DNA of 64,000 nucleotides from Bacteroidales bacterium (GCA_015493525.1 WGCY01000037.1:1-64000); one strand, 5' to 3'. Shown: positions 9,827 to 19,358, counted from the stretch's first letter. A program made the numbers and translations. Notes: generated by a model from the letters alone, not told the origin.

Positions 9827-10243
9827 ATGTATTTTATTGTTTTTGGTTTCAGGAGATGCCATCTTTCAAAGATACAATCCGCGTTTAGCAAGGTTTTCCA
9901 GTCAGTAATTCTTGCAAAAGCCAATGAAGAGGGGAGCATGACCGGCATTGGTTCTTATCAGACAGGACAAAGAAAATTTGTTCTTGAGCAAAATTATCCC
10001 AATCCGTTTACCGGTTTCACCACCTTATCCTATACCATTCCCAAAGTAAACGGAACCATTCCGGTATCCATCAGTATTTACAACATGGTGGGGCAAAAAG
10101 TAAAAACGCTGGTCAATTCCAAAAAAGCTGCCGGAACCTATTCCATGCTGTTTCATGCCGATGGACTTGTTCCCGGAATTTACTTCTACCAACTTAAAAC
10201 CGGCAACCGGATAGCGGTAAAGAAAATGATACTGACTAAATGA
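9827..10243 (+). pseudogene. Orphan T9SS C-terminal sorting domain, remnant of a secreted protein gene
   Basis: An open frame of 138 codons whose last 90 or so encode only a type A T9SS sorting domain (LEQNYPNPF, NMVGQKVKTLV, GIYFYQLKTG, KKMILTK). The first 40 residues show neither a signal peptide nor a cargo domain. The tail is closely similar to that of the next gene (ending at 12699), which suggests a partial duplication or a deletion that removed signal and cargo. Without a signal peptide it could not reach the T9SS. It might still be translated, but no function is expected. Confidence 0.7.
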
Positions 10244-10244
10244 T

Positions 10245-10275
10245 TTGTTTTTTTTTCGGATTTCCCTTATATTTG
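10245..10275 (+). promoter_or_regulatory. Promoter of the propeller gene pair
   Basis: TTG at 10245-10247, a 20-base spacer and TATATTTG at 10268-10275, a full match to the Bacteroidota consensus. The TTG falls just after the stop of the orphan tail. It implies a long leader of about 165 bases before the gene at 10450. Confidence 0.65.
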
Positions 10276-10449
10276 CTTTCAACTTGTTTAAAGTTTTTTA
10301 AACCCGTTAAAGGATGAATTCCTTTGGTGGCCCCATACCGTTTTTTCTGTTTCGGTTGGAGAGGTGCTTTTCTTCAGCCTGTTGTTTCTTTTGGTTTTTT
10401 TTAGCGATTGACTTTCAAAGAATTCAAATTCATTTTAAAAATCGATGCT

Positions 10450-12699
10450 ATGATGAAAAAAATTCACCTTTTTTTGATTCTGGTGTTCACTGTGTCGGGG
10501 CTTTTGGCCCAAAAGCCCCAATGGGTGAACTACACTTTCACCAACCATGTAACCTGTTTGCAACGAACCGGAACTTACTGGTGGGCAGGTACTACCGGCG
10601 GCCTGATACGTTACGATACGGTAAGCAGGTCGATAATGCTTTTTAACCGGGGCAACTCGGAGCTCCCAGCCGATTACATCAACGATTTAACGGTGGATGA
10701 CAAGGGAACCCTGTGGGTGGCCACGCATAACGGCCTTGCCCGTTACGAGGGCGGCCGTCAGTTTTCGGTGTTCGGCCCGGCTACCGCGAGCCTCTATTCG
10801 GATAATGTTTTGTTTGTCAGAAACGAAAAAAGAAGGGGACTCTGGATAGCCACGGATACGGCTCTTACCTTTTACGATGGAAATGCCTGGACTCATTTTT
10901 TTGCTGATGATCAGGGATATAAACTGGAGGATATTACTTACATTTTCCCTGTTGCCGGCAGCGGGGTGATTTATGCCAACAACAACCAGTTGAAATTTCT
11001 GAACCATGACAGTGTCTTTATGAATTATGACTATCCGGGGCCGGGTGTCCGGGGTTTGGCATTTGATGGGATGAATAATATGTATGTGGCCAGTAACGGG
11101 TATGCCGGCGGCTTTTATGAAATGACTTCCCAATGGGATTTTTATGATAAAAGCAATTCGCCTTTGGCCGATAATTTCGTTTACGACCTGCAAAACGACA
11201 GCAAGCAGAATCTCTATTTCCTGCATGGCAACGGGTTTACCATGAAAACGGCCAACGGGGGTTATTGGAGCCGTGAAACAGGCGAACTTGACAGCCGGCT
11301 GAGTAATGTTGTAACAACCGCAATCTACCCGGATACGCTGGGTGCTTTGGGACTTGCTGGCGGACTGATGCCCTATTCTTTACAAGAAAGTTACAATGGC
11401 GGATATTCTTCCCATTTTACCTTTTCGCCTGTTGTCAACCTTAACACCAGTCCTCTGGAAACCAATGAGGTGCGAAACATTACTTTTTTTAAAGGACAAA
11501 AATACATAGGTACACGGGGTGTGGCTGTTTGGAACGGTGACAATCATCTGGTAATGAAATACGACAGCGGTTCAACGGTACTGACCAACCCCATTGGCCC
11601 CATGGAAGTAGATGCTTTCGGCAGGATTTGGGTGGCTGATTTCAGTTCGCCCGAGGAAAGTTCTCCGGGTGGTTTTGGGGTAATTAATCACGGAAAATTT
11701 ACCGAAATAAAAGGCGACAGTATTTTGGGTTTCCCCTTTTCGGGTGTTACAGCCATACAGTGGGAAACCACGGGTTATTCACCGGATACCAGCGGCAGGC
11801 TGTGGATTAGCTATTGGGGAAATAAATCGGGAATAGCCTGGCTCGAAGGCAATACCTGGCATACTTTTCCGGCTGATGCCGGTGCGCCGGGAAGTTTTGA
11901 GCAATTTGTGAACGATGGGCATGGTGTAAAATGGTTTGCCACCTGGAGTGGTATTTATTCTTTCGATGGACAAACATTTACAAGGTATTGGGACATTGCG
12001 CCCATACACCGCGTAACCTGTGTTGCTAAAGATAAACAGGGTAATTTGTGGTTTGGGGCCAAACCGGATAAACATCTGGGCTGGAAAGGCGGACTGGCCA
12101 TGTACGATGGCCAAAACTGGAGGCATTATACCACGGACAACTCCAAACTGCCGTCGAATTGGGTCACTTCCATTGCGGTGGATACCAACGGCGTGATTTG
12201 GGTCGGTACATGGGGTGGCGGAGTTTTGCGGATGTCTTCTCCCTACGGCAGTTCAACCGTTCTGAACAGCCATAATTCTGTTTTCGACAATGACCATATC
12301 GTTAAAATTGCCGTGGATACAGTTAAAAACGATGTGTGGTTCCTGAACGATAAGGCAGGCATTTTTGTGCACAATGCAAAAGGAATTGCCACCGGTATTT
12401 TGCAGCCGAAAACACGTCCGGACAATGCAGGGGTAATTTTACAACAAAATTATCCCAATCCGTTTACTACAAGAACAATGATTTCCTATACCCTTCCCAA
12501 AAACCCGGGAAGCACACCGGTTACTTTGCAGGTGTTTAACCTGTTGGGACAGCAGGTAGAAACACTGGTGCGGTCGGAACAATCGCCCGGAACGTATTAC
12601 GTTCCTTTCAGGGCCGAAAACCTACGCCCCGGCATTTATTTTTACAAACTGACGGTAGCTGGCCATTTTTTGGCAAAGAAAATGTTTATCACGAAATAA
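10450..12699 (+). CDS. Secreted two-component-regulator-type propeller protein with T9SS sorting domain
   Basis: 749 residues. Signal peptide MMKKIHLFLILVFTVSGLLA, then many Reg_prop-type propeller blades (WWAGTTGGLIRYD, LWVATHNGLARYEG, IWVGTWGGGVLRM), and a type A T9SS tail (LQQNYPNPF, GIYFYKL, KKMFITK). Reg_prop blades usually form the periplasmic sensor of hybrid two-component systems. Here there is no membrane segment or kinase, so this is a free or surface-attached extracellular propeller of unknown ligand. The ATG at 10453 is an equivalent start. Probably cotranscribed with the next gene, 45 bases downstream. Confidence 0.88.
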   Translation: MMKKIHLFLILVFTVSGLLAQKPQWVNYTFTNHVTCLQRTGTYWWAGTTGGLIRYDTVSRSIMLFNRGNSELPADYINDLTVDDKGTLWVATHNGLARYEGGRQFSVFGPATASLYSDNVLFVRNEKRRGLWIATDTALTFYDGNAWTHFFADDQGYKLEDITYIFPVAGSGVIYANNNQLKFLNHDSVFMNYDYPGPGVRGLAFDGMNNMYVASNGYAGGFYEMTSQWDFYDKSNSPLADNFVYDLQNDSKQNLYFLHGNGFTMKTANGGYWSRETGELDSRLSNVVTTAIYPDTLGALGLAGGLMPYSLQESYNGGYSSHFTFSPVVNLNTSPLETNEVRNITFFKGQKYIGTRGVAVWNGDNHLVMKYDSGSTVLTNPIGPMEVDAFGRIWVADFSSPEESSPGGFGVINHGKFTEIKGDSILGFPFSGVTAIQWETTGYSPDTSGRLWISYWGNKSGIAWLEGNTWHTFPADAGAPGSFEQFVNDGHGVKWFATWSGIYSFDGQTFTRYWDIAPIHRVTCVAKDKQGNLWFGAKPDKHLGWKGGLAMYDGQNWRHYTTDNSKLPSNWVTSIAVDTNGVIWVGTWGGGVLRMSSPYGSSTVLNSHNSVFDNDHIVKIAVDTVKNDVWFLNDKAGIFVHNAKGIATGILQPKTRPDNAGVILQQNYPNPFTTRTMISYTLPKNPGSTPVTLQVFNLLGQQVETLVRSEQSPGTYYVPFRAENLRPGIYFYKLTVAGHFLAKKMFITK

Positions 12700-12744
12700 A
12701 GATATAAAAAACTGATTGTCAACTTATTTTAAAATTATAGAAAA

Positions 12745-14826
12745 ATGAAAAAGCAATTTAACAAATCGGTTTTGCTGGTTCTTGTGTTAATGTTGGCAAC
12801 CCTGCTTTCTTTTGGCCAGAATATGCATTTTCAAATGTTGCCCGGTTTGAACGGCGGCTATATTACGGCCCTTGACAATGTGGGGACCACTACCCTATAC
12901 GCAGGAACCCCTTTGGGGATTTACCGTTCGGATGATCATGGAAATTCCTGGAAAAGAGAACTCTCCGGCGTCAGCGTGAACAAAATTGTGGTGTATTCAA
13001 AAGAGCAGGTTTATGCAGCTACCCATTCGGGCCTTTACCTGCGTAGCGGAAACCAATGGAACAAAATCGCTTTTTCGGGAAAAATGATTACCGATATCGG
13101 GATTACGGCTTCCGGGCTAATTTTTGTGAGTGTGAAAGATGATGGCACCCTTTACAAAGGCAGCACTTCAGGTAACACGTTCACCAAAGTTACCACGTTG
13201 GATTATGCTTCTTCAGAATACACCATTGCCTGCTCCGGCGATTCCACCGTGTTGGTCGACCTGAGCCTCTCCTCCGATGGCGGGCAAACCTGGATGAAAA
13301 TAGATAGTACTTTCCCGCAATTCCGTTCCGTACGGGCCCCGGCTTTGGACATTGCCGACAGTATCCTGATTGTGGGAACCGACAACGGTGCATTCCGGTA
13401 CGATTTTCATAAAAAACAGTGGGAAGACCTGCATCTTATGGAAGCTGCTTTTAACACCATCGACATGCCCGACAGAAACCACATTCTGGCTGCCACATTT
13501 GGCGGGGTTTACCGCTCCTCCGACCAGGGTGATAAATGGCAGCAACTCAATGGGGGGCTATCGTCTGCTGTGGTAAACGATGTGTGTATTGCCGGCGACC
13601 GCATCTTTGCCGCTACCATAAACGGGCTGGATGCTTCCACTTTTTCAGGAACATCATGGTCTCCGGCAGATAAGGGCATCCATGAGGTAAAAACGTATGC
13701 CCTCACTTTTTATAACGGTAAGCTGCTTGCCAGTACCTCCAAAGGCCTTTTGATCACAGCGGATGACGGTGCCAACTGGACACATGCCCGCCGTATGGAC
13801 TACTACGGGGCAAATTTCGAGTGGCCGGTAAATCATTTTGTCAAAAAACAGGATAACTCGCTAATTTATGCCGCCACCCACGGCGGACTTTTCTTTTCCG
13901 GAAATAGCCTGAACTGGAATAATCACGGCGGTTTTGTGGGTCAGCAGGTGAACGACCTGTATATCGAATCGGGTGGTGCCTTGATAAAAGCGGCCGATGA
14001 CGGGGTGTTTAAATCAACGGATGATGGTCTTACCTGGACCAAACTAAACGAAAAACAAAATCTGGAGGCCGTAACCTGCGTGGTAGAAGATGGCGGGGGC
14101 AACATTTATGCCGGTACGGTCAGCGGAATGTACGAGTTGCCGGCCAAGGGAACGAAATGGAAAGAGGTTTCTTCAGACAGCATCAGTAAAATCGCCTTTA
14201 ATAAACTGCTTTTCGATAACGATAATATTTTTGCGGCCACTTCCAAAGGGATGCTGATTTACGATGTGTTCTACAACAACTGGTCGCAAAGCAATACGGG
14301 CATGAAAACGCAGTGGGTGTACGATATAACCCGGAACGCCAAGGGGGATTTCTATGCTTCGACCACAACGGGAATTTACCATTCCAACGACAACTGCAAA
14401 TCGTGGTCGTCTGTGGATATTGGCGATGCGCAGCCTCCCGTAAGTTGTGTTACTTTTGACCCGGAGGGAAACCTTTATTTCGGGACCACTGGCGGGGGGA
14501 TTTATACTTCCAAAGAATCCCTTACCGGCATAGGCCGGCCGGAGCGGGTTGATCTTTCGTTGAAAGCATTTCCCAATCCCTTTGTTTCCCACCTCAGGAT
14601 ATCCTACACCCTTCCTGAAAGTTACGGCAAACCGGAAGTTACGGTTTCCCTGTTGAACGAATTGGGACAAAAGATAAGGGTTTTGGAAAGCGGTTCCCGG
14701 CTACCCGGAACTTATCATCTCACGTTGCAGGGGGCAGGTTTAACACCCGGAATTTATTTCCTTCGTTTGAAAGTGGGAAATGTTTCTTCGGAACGAAAAA
14801 TTATAAAAACGGAACCTTACCGGTAA
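12745..14826 (+). CDS. Secreted BNR/sortilin-like beta-propeller protein with T9SS sorting domain
   Basis: 693 residues. Signal peptide (VLLVLVLMLATLLSFGQ), then more than ten BNR-type blades with the Asp-box-like pattern GIYRSDDHGNSW, GVYRSSDQGDKW, GVFKSTDDGLTW, and a C-terminal type A sorting domain (KAFPNPFVSHLRISYTLPES, ending ERKIIKTEPYR). The blades resemble photosystem-stability-factor or sortilin folds; the ligand is unknown. The tail begins with FPNPF instead of YPNPF. It follows the upstream propeller gene closely and is followed by a strong terminator. Confidence 0.87.
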   Translation: MKKQFNKSVLLVLVLMLATLLSFGQNMHFQMLPGLNGGYITALDNVGTTTLYAGTPLGIYRSDDHGNSWKRELSGVSVNKIVVYSKEQVYAATHSGLYLRSGNQWNKIAFSGKMITDIGITASGLIFVSVKDDGTLYKGSTSGNTFTKVTTLDYASSEYTIACSGDSTVLVDLSLSSDGGQTWMKIDSTFPQFRSVRAPALDIADSILIVGTDNGAFRYDFHKKQWEDLHLMEAAFNTIDMPDRNHILAATFGGVYRSSDQGDKWQQLNGGLSSAVVNDVCIAGDRIFAATINGLDASTFSGTSWSPADKGIHEVKTYALTFYNGKLLASTSKGLLITADDGANWTHARRMDYYGANFEWPVNHFVKKQDNSLIYAATHGGLFFSGNSLNWNNHGGFVGQQVNDLYIESGGALIKAADDGVFKSTDDGLTWTKLNEKQNLEAVTCVVEDGGGNIYAGTVSGMYELPAKGTKWKEVSSDSISKIAFNKLLFDNDNIFAATSKGMLIYDVFYNNWSQSNTGMKTQWVYDITRNAKGDFYASTTTGIYHSNDNCKSWSSVDIGDAQPPVSCVTFDPEGNLYFGTTGGGIYTSKESLTGIGRPERVDLSLKAFPNPFVSHLRISYTLPESYGKPEVTVSLLNELGQKIRVLESGSRLPGTYHLTLQGAGLTPGIYFLRLKVGNVSSERKIIKTEPYR

Positions 14827-14853
14827 TACCATAAAACTCTTCCTGATGGAATT

Positions 14854-14885
14854 AACCTTTCAGCCCGGATGAGAGCTGAAAGGTT
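14854..14885 (+). terminator. Terminator after the propeller operon
   Basis: AACCTTTCAGC and GCTGAAAGGTT form a perfect 11-bp stem with a 10-base loop, followed by GAATTTTGATTT. It lies 28 bases after the stop of the propeller gene. Confidence 0.75.
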
Positions 14886-14996
14886 GAATTTTGATTTAAT
14901 AACCGGAATAAATACGCCTGCGCTGCAAACGGCGGGTGAGAACAGATTTTTTTGTTGCTAAAGTGCCTTGAGATTCGGGTCTGCTTTAGCTCAATA

Positions 14997-15653
14997 TTAC
15001 AGCCTGTTGTACAACACCTTTCGGTTTATTTCGCCTTTCAGGTCATTTTTTTCTTTAAAGCTATCAATATATCGCAACATATTAGAAAAGTTTTGATTGT
15101 CAGGACAGAAATAATACACCGAAAAACCAAAGATATTGTCGGGCAAAACTATATTCCCATTCCTGTCAATGATATAACTGTCCATGATGTCCTGAGAACC
15201 ATCTCCGAGGTATTTGTCCCTGATAATTTGTACAACTTCCTCATAACTCTCAGGACTAAGATATGGAAAGTTATATGAGAAGAAAACTAAATCCTTTTTG
15301 TAAAAATGAAATTCTAATTTGACTTTATATTCGCCTATCTGCCGTTTATAAAATAAAATAGTAATATCGGGAAATGCTTCATTTTTAATTTTATAGTTTG
15401 GCCTTCCGTATTTTTTGACTACTTCTTTTCTTATAATATTGTTAGGTGTCTTACCATCAAGAACCCTTATTTCAACCGTTGACTTCCTTCCAGCCAAAAG
15501 AGCCAATCTGTCTTTCAGATTTTTGTAAAACAGCCCGTCACTGTATTTATCCAAAAGCTCTTCGTAGTAGTAGTCCCTCGAAAAGTAATACAATCTCTTT
15601 CCCAAAATGACTCTGGAAATAAAGTTATTTATGCTTGTGCTTATCGCTTTCAT
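14997..15653 (-). CDS. Hypothetical protein
   Basis: 218 residues, not recognised. It is rich in Tyr, Lys and Phe (RLYYFSRDYYYEELLDKYSD) and has no signal peptide, membrane segment or known motif. The coding sequence is clearly more AT-rich than its neighbours, which hints at transfer. It stands alone, facing the propeller operon and followed by a tandem of thioredoxins on the same strand. The open frame and lack of any overlapping alternative support it as a real gene. Confidence 0.6.
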   Translation of the reverse strand: MKAISTSINNFISRVILGKRLYYFSRDYYYEELLDKYSDGLFYKNLKDRLALLAGRKSTVEIRVLDGKTPNNIIRKEVVKKYGRPNYKIKNEAFPDITILFYKRQIGEYKVKLEFHFYKKDLVFFSYNFPYLSPESYEEVVQIIRDKYLGDGSQDIMDSYIIDRNGNIVLPDNIFGFSVYYFCPDNQNFSNMLRYIDSFKEKNDLKGEINRKVLYNRL

Positions 15654-15771
15654 GCAACGCTGTTTCTAAAAATAAACCACATCTGACCTCTCTTTTATAA
15701 GCCAGTTTCAAAAAATCAAATACCTAAAACAATGGGTTGCAAAAAATGTTGGGAATATGGGTGCAATGATA

Positions 15772-16200
15772 TTAGCTGGCAAGGGCATTCTTTACTGCTT
15801 TCATCAGGACACTTTTGGTTTTCACACCGACAAATTTCTTGACGATTTTACCCTCTTTGAAAATAAGAATTGTAGGAATATTACGAATACCCAGCTCTGT
15901 AGCCACGCGCTGGTTGTGCTGTACATCGAACTTGCAGATTTTAGCCTGGTTGCTGATCTCTTCGGCAAGTTCGCTGACCACCGGCCCCTGAATTTTACAG
16001 GGAGTACACCATTCGGCCCAAAAGTCCACCAGGCTGACCCCTTTGGCAACCTGTTTTTTAAAGGTGGCGTCGGTCAGGATAACCAACTTGTCGCTCACAG
16101 GAGCTTTTGACATGGCCGCCACCATTTTGTAACGGCGGTAAAATGTAAATACAATAACTAAGAAAAAAATACCGAAAATAATCCAGAAATACGTGTTCAT
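15772..16200 (-). CDS. Membrane-anchored thioredoxin-like protein
   Basis: 142 residues. One N-terminal membrane segment (YFWIIFGIFFLVIVFTFY) is followed by RRYK and a thioredoxin domain with active site WCTPC in LVDFWAEWCTPCKI and the cis-proline segment RNIPTILIF. WCTPC differs from the WCGPC of classical thioredoxin. The positive residues after the membrane segment suggest a cytoplasmic domain, but this is not certain. Its ATG overlaps the stop of the preceding thioredoxin gene by 4 bases, so the two are translated together and may form a relay. Confidence 0.9.
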   Translation of the reverse strand: MNTYFWIIFGIFFLVIVFTFYRRYKMVAAMSKAPVSDKLVILTDATFKKQVAKGVSLVDFWAEWCTPCKIQGPVVSELAEEISNQAKICKFDVQHNQRVATELGIRNIPTILIFKEGKIVKKFVGVKTKSVLMKAVKNALAS

Positions 16201-16520
16201 TGAATTTGTTGTTTGATTTGGTTGATTAAATACGCTTTGCTTTGAATACCCGGCATTTGCATAACCACACTGCCTTCGCTCATCAACAGGAAAAAAGGGA
16301 TATTGCGTACACCAAAGCGGTCGGCCAGCAAGCGGTTGTCGCTGACGTTGATTTTGCCAATGTTCAGTTTGTCGCCAAACAGGCCGGCCAGCTCTTCGTA
16401 AACTTTATCCTGGACGGTGCAGGCAGTACACCACTCCGCCCAAAAATCCACCAGCCACAAACCGGTATTCAGATACCTTTCCCAATTAACAAAATTAATA
16501 TTCACAAAGCCTTTTCCCAT
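16197..16520 (-). CDS. Thioredoxin family protein
   Basis: 107 residues, a single thioredoxin domain with active site WCTACT in LVDFWAEWCTACTVQD and cis-proline segment RNIPFFLLM. No signal or membrane segment. WCTAC is unusual: the proline that sets the redox potential of thioredoxin (CGPC) is replaced by Ala. First gene of a pair with the membrane-anchored thioredoxin. A promoter box ends only about 8 bases before the ATG, so the transcript would be nearly leaderless. A role in thiol homeostasis is inferred. Confidence 0.88.
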   Translation of the reverse strand: MGKGFVNINFVNWERYLNTGLWLVDFWAEWCTACTVQDKVYEELAGLFGDKLNIGKINVSDNRLLADRFGVRNIPFFLLMSEGSVVMQMPGIQSKAYLINQIKQQIQ

Positions 16521-16527
16521 GCACGGG

Positions 16528-16535
16528 CAAAGATA
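16528..16535 (-). promoter_or_regulatory. -7 box TATCTTTG before the thioredoxin pair
   Basis: On the minus strand TATCTTTG matches TAnnTTTG. No TTG is seen at the right distance. Transcription would start within a few bases of the ATG at 16520. Confidence 0.45.
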
Positions 16536-16586
16536 GCGGTTTTTGGCTATTTATTGCACGGGATTTAGCGAAGAAAACAAAAATCT

Positions 16587-16806
16587 CAGGTATCCGTTTC
16601 GGACGTCCACGCCCGAAGTATCGTTAATTATGCTGGTCAAGATTTGTAATCCTGACCTTTTCTATTTATTCATACGGATTTAAAATCCTTATTCCCCTGG
16701 GGCCGGGATTGCAAATCCCGGCCAGCGTTAATTTTTGTATCGTTCCGGCGGCCACTTTCCAGACCGTTTTATGCATCTGCTTCGGGCATCCACGCCCGAA
16801 GCAGAT
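16587..16806. repeat. Cluster of REP-like palindromic repeats
   Basis: This fills the 294-base gap between the thioredoxin and dynamin genes. It contains a perfect 13-bp hairpin (ATCTGCTTCGGGC at 16775-16787 and its complement at 16794-16806, loop ATCCAC), a diverged copy of the same unit at about 16595-16617 (TTCGGACGTCCACGCCCGAA), and a copy of the GGGATT-GCA-AATCCC unit at 16671-16726 shared with 6575-6635. The 13-bp hairpin lies just past the stop of the dynamin gene and may also stop its transcript. Confidence 0.75.
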
Positions 16807-16814
16807 ATTAAACA

Positions 16815-18461
16815 TCAGGCGGTTTCCTTCTCTCCGGCATTTGGCTCATAAGCCGACAGCTGATTTAAATAAGTACGGATTTCCTCTTCGCCCGAATGTT
16901 GCTCATCCAGCAGATGCTCAATACTCTCCAGTTTGCTGGTAACATACGTTAATGCTTCTCTATGCGATTTATTGATGGCCGTATTGATGTTTTTTGTCAG
17001 GATGGAAACCAACCGCCGAAGGTTTTTCTCTGCCTCACCGGGCAGCTGATTGGCAAAAGACTTACGAAAAACATTTCTGAAAAATTTCATGGGAATCAGA
17101 AACCAAAGCAAATCGATATGACTCTCAAATGCCCACGAGGTAATAATATCGGGTTTCTTCAACGGGGCTACTTTCACCTGAAATTCCTCTTCGGGCAATT
17201 GTACATGCAGTACCTCACGGATACGCTGGTTCAGTCTTTCGCGAAAATGGTCAGTGTAATTATTGAGATGGGCTTGTGTTTTGGACAGCAGGTCATTGGC
17301 AAAACCGTGTTCCTGTTTTTCAATACGGTCAAGTGCCCTGGCCATATTCTCTTTCAGCCATTTTTCATAATTTCTGGAGATTTTGTAAAGATTTCCTGTC
17401 CATCTGTCATATTCGGCATGAAATTCTTTTATCAGCAACGCCCGTAACGGTTCGAGATGGTTTCCCAGCAACTCCTTTTCCAGCTCATCACGTGTACTGT
17501 TCTGATAACTTTGTGCGATGTATCCCAACTCTTTCTGGATAAAATTCAATTTAAGCTGTTCATCCAGAATTTTGTTTTTCAATGCCTGGCGTTCGCTATC
17601 CTTTTTACTGGCAAGGTTCAGCCGGATCTCCAGATAACTTTGTGTCAGCGAACGCAGGTGCGTCAGTTTATGGCTAAAAATATTTTGCTGTGTCTCCGTA
17701 AGGTGCCGGCTCAGATGATCCAACACGGTAGTCTGGATCCGGGTCCTGAATTTTCCCACAGAATCTTTTATGGAATAGGGAAAAACCCGAAAATTACGTC
17801 CTGTGGCTTCCAAAGATTTGGCCTTTAGGAAGTCCATAACCTCTTCCACCTCCGCTTTGCTCAACAAGTCGGTTTTGCTCAACACAAGATAAACTTCCGG
17901 ACTTTGTTCGGCAGCCGTTTTTATCACCTCCTGGTCATTCTCCGAAAGGGGTTGTGCAGCACTTATCACCACAAAGGCAGCACCAATACGGTTAAACCAG
18001 TTTTCGGTAACTGTTGTGTTGTGTTTAAAAGCACTTCCCAGCCCGGGCGTATCAATCAGCCGCAGCCTTTCAAATCCTTTTAGCTCGGGAAGCTCGATAT
18101 CCACAAGATAAACCTCTTTTTTGTTTTCAGGGTTCTTTTTTTCGGTAACATATTCATCCAGTTCCTCCAACGGTATTTCAAATTTTAAACCATCCAGCCG
18201 GGTGATGACTACTTTTTCCTGCGGAGCGTAAACCAGCCTTGTAATAATGGCCGTTACGGGCAAAACACCCATAGGAAGCACATCGCGCTTCAGGAAGCTG
18301 TTAATAAGCGAACTCTTTCCGGCCTTAAACTGCCCCAGTATGACCACATCCAGCCATTGGTTCGACCGGGTAAACTGCTTCAGGTCGTTGGCTTCTTTGA
18401 GAATCCCCTGAAAATCCTGCTTTTCAGCAATGTTACGAATAGTTGTTAGTAAATCCTGCAT
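16815..18461 (-). CDS. Dynamin-family GTPase
   Basis: 548 residues. N-terminal dynamin-type G domain: P-loop GQFKAGKSSLIN near residue 46, G3 DTPGLGS, G4 SKTDLL. The rest is helical, with coiled-coil stretches and a possible membrane-facing segment (DLLWFLIPMKFFRNVFRKSF) near residue 440. Bacterial dynamin-like proteins bind and remodel membranes, some in response to stress or phage. No pairing with a second dynamin gene is seen. It follows the alpha/beta hydrolase gene by 6 bases, so the two form one unit. Confidence 0.9.
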   Translation of the reverse strand: MQDLLTTIRNIAEKQDFQGILKEANDLKQFTRSNQWLDVVILGQFKAGKSSLINSFLKRDVLPMGVLPVTAIITRLVYAPQEKVVITRLDGLKFEIPLEELDEYVTEKKNPENKKEVYLVDIELPELKGFERLRLIDTPGLGSAFKHNTTVTENWFNRIGAAFVVISAAQPLSENDQEVIKTAAEQSPEVYLVLSKTDLLSKAEVEEVMDFLKAKSLEATGRNFRVFPYSIKDSVGKFRTRIQTTVLDHLSRHLTETQQNIFSHKLTHLRSLTQSYLEIRLNLASKKDSERQALKNKILDEQLKLNFIQKELGYIAQSYQNSTRDELEKELLGNHLEPLRALLIKEFHAEYDRWTGNLYKISRNYEKWLKENMARALDRIEKQEHGFANDLLSKTQAHLNNYTDHFRERLNQRIREVLHVQLPEEEFQVKVAPLKKPDIITSWAFESHIDLLWFLIPMKFFRNVFRKSFANQLPGEAEKNLRRLVSILTKNINTAINKSHREALTYVTSKLESIEHLLDEQHSGEEEIRTYLNQLSAYEPNAGEKETA

Positions 18462-18467
18462 AGTACA

Positions 18468-19292
18468 TTAATTTAAAGTATCTTCTTCGTTTAGGCTTCT
18501 ATACCATGTTGGGTTCCCCTTCAGAAACCCATAGGTCAACTGATAAAAACGCTCCGGGGCTTCCACATGAACCCAGTGGGAAGTCCCGGCAATGGTAACA
18601 ATCTCAGCATGGGGGAAATTTTTCCGAATAGCATCAAAATCTTCCAACAAGATGTAGTCTGAAGCACCACCTTTGATAAACAAAACAGGTTTCCCGAATG
18701 TCTGGCCGGTTTCGATGGCATCGAACATGTCATCGAGGTTGGTTTCGATTCCATCGAGGTTCATACGCCATGCAAAATTATTCCGGGATGTGCGGTGCAA
18801 ATTTTTCAAAACAAACTGACGGATACGATGTTCTGAAATAAGTGTTTCGAGCTGCCCTTCCACCTGCCTGCGATTTTTTACACTTTCGAGGTCAACCTGC
18901 CGCATGGCTTTGATGATTTGTTTGTGTTGTGTCCGCGGCGGATAAGCTTTGATGCTTATGTCCACAACCACCAGCCTTTTCACCAGCTCCGGATTCTCTA
19001 ATGTAAAGCGCATGACAACCTTTCCGCCCATGGAATGTCCCAACAGCACAGGACGTTCAATTTCGTGTTCATCAATAAACTCAAACAAGTCATCGGTAAG
19101 GGCAAGATAATTGAAATTACCGCTGTGTGGCGATTGTCCGTGGTTTCGCTGGTCGGGGACAAAAACTTCAAATCCTTCCATGGCTATCCGGCGGGCAAAG
19201 GTTACCCAATTGTCGGACAACCCGAACAATCCGTGTAAAATAATCAGCGGCTGGTCGCCCTCGTTACCGAATTTCCTGTAAAAGAGTTCCAT
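18468..19292 (-). CDS. Alpha/beta hydrolase (YbfF-type esterase)
   Basis: 274 residues. Oxyanion-hole segment LHGLFGLSDNW, nucleophile elbow LGHSMGGKV, and the C-terminal His in GTSHWVHVEAP, the complete catalytic set of a serine hydrolase. The order and length fit YbfF-like acyl esterases with broad substrate range. No signal peptide, so cytoplasmic. First gene of a two-gene unit with the dynamin GTPase. The actual substrate cannot be told from the sequence. Confidence 0.9.
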   Translation of the reverse strand: MELFYRKFGNEGDQPLIILHGLFGLSDNWVTFARRIAMEGFEVFVPDQRNHGQSPHSGNFNYLALTDDLFEFIDEHEIERPVLLGHSMGGKVVMRFTLENPELVKRLVVVDISIKAYPPRTQHKQIIKAMRQVDLESVKNRRQVEGQLETLISEHRIRQFVLKNLHRTSRNNFAWRMNLDGIETNLDDMFDAIETGQTFGKPVLFIKGGASDYILLEDFDAIRKNFPHAEIVTIAGTSHWVHVEAPERFYQLTYGFLKGNPTWYRSLNEEDTLN

Positions 19293-19358
19293 AAAAAACT
19301 TTCGGACAAAGTTAATTTTTTAATCACTATTTATTCCCCCTCCGGAGAGATCAATTTT

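Noticed and set aside
16815-18461. Dynamin gene as part of an anti-phage defence island
   Set aside because: Neighbours are an esterase and thioredoxins. There is no second dynamin, nuclease or other defence gene.
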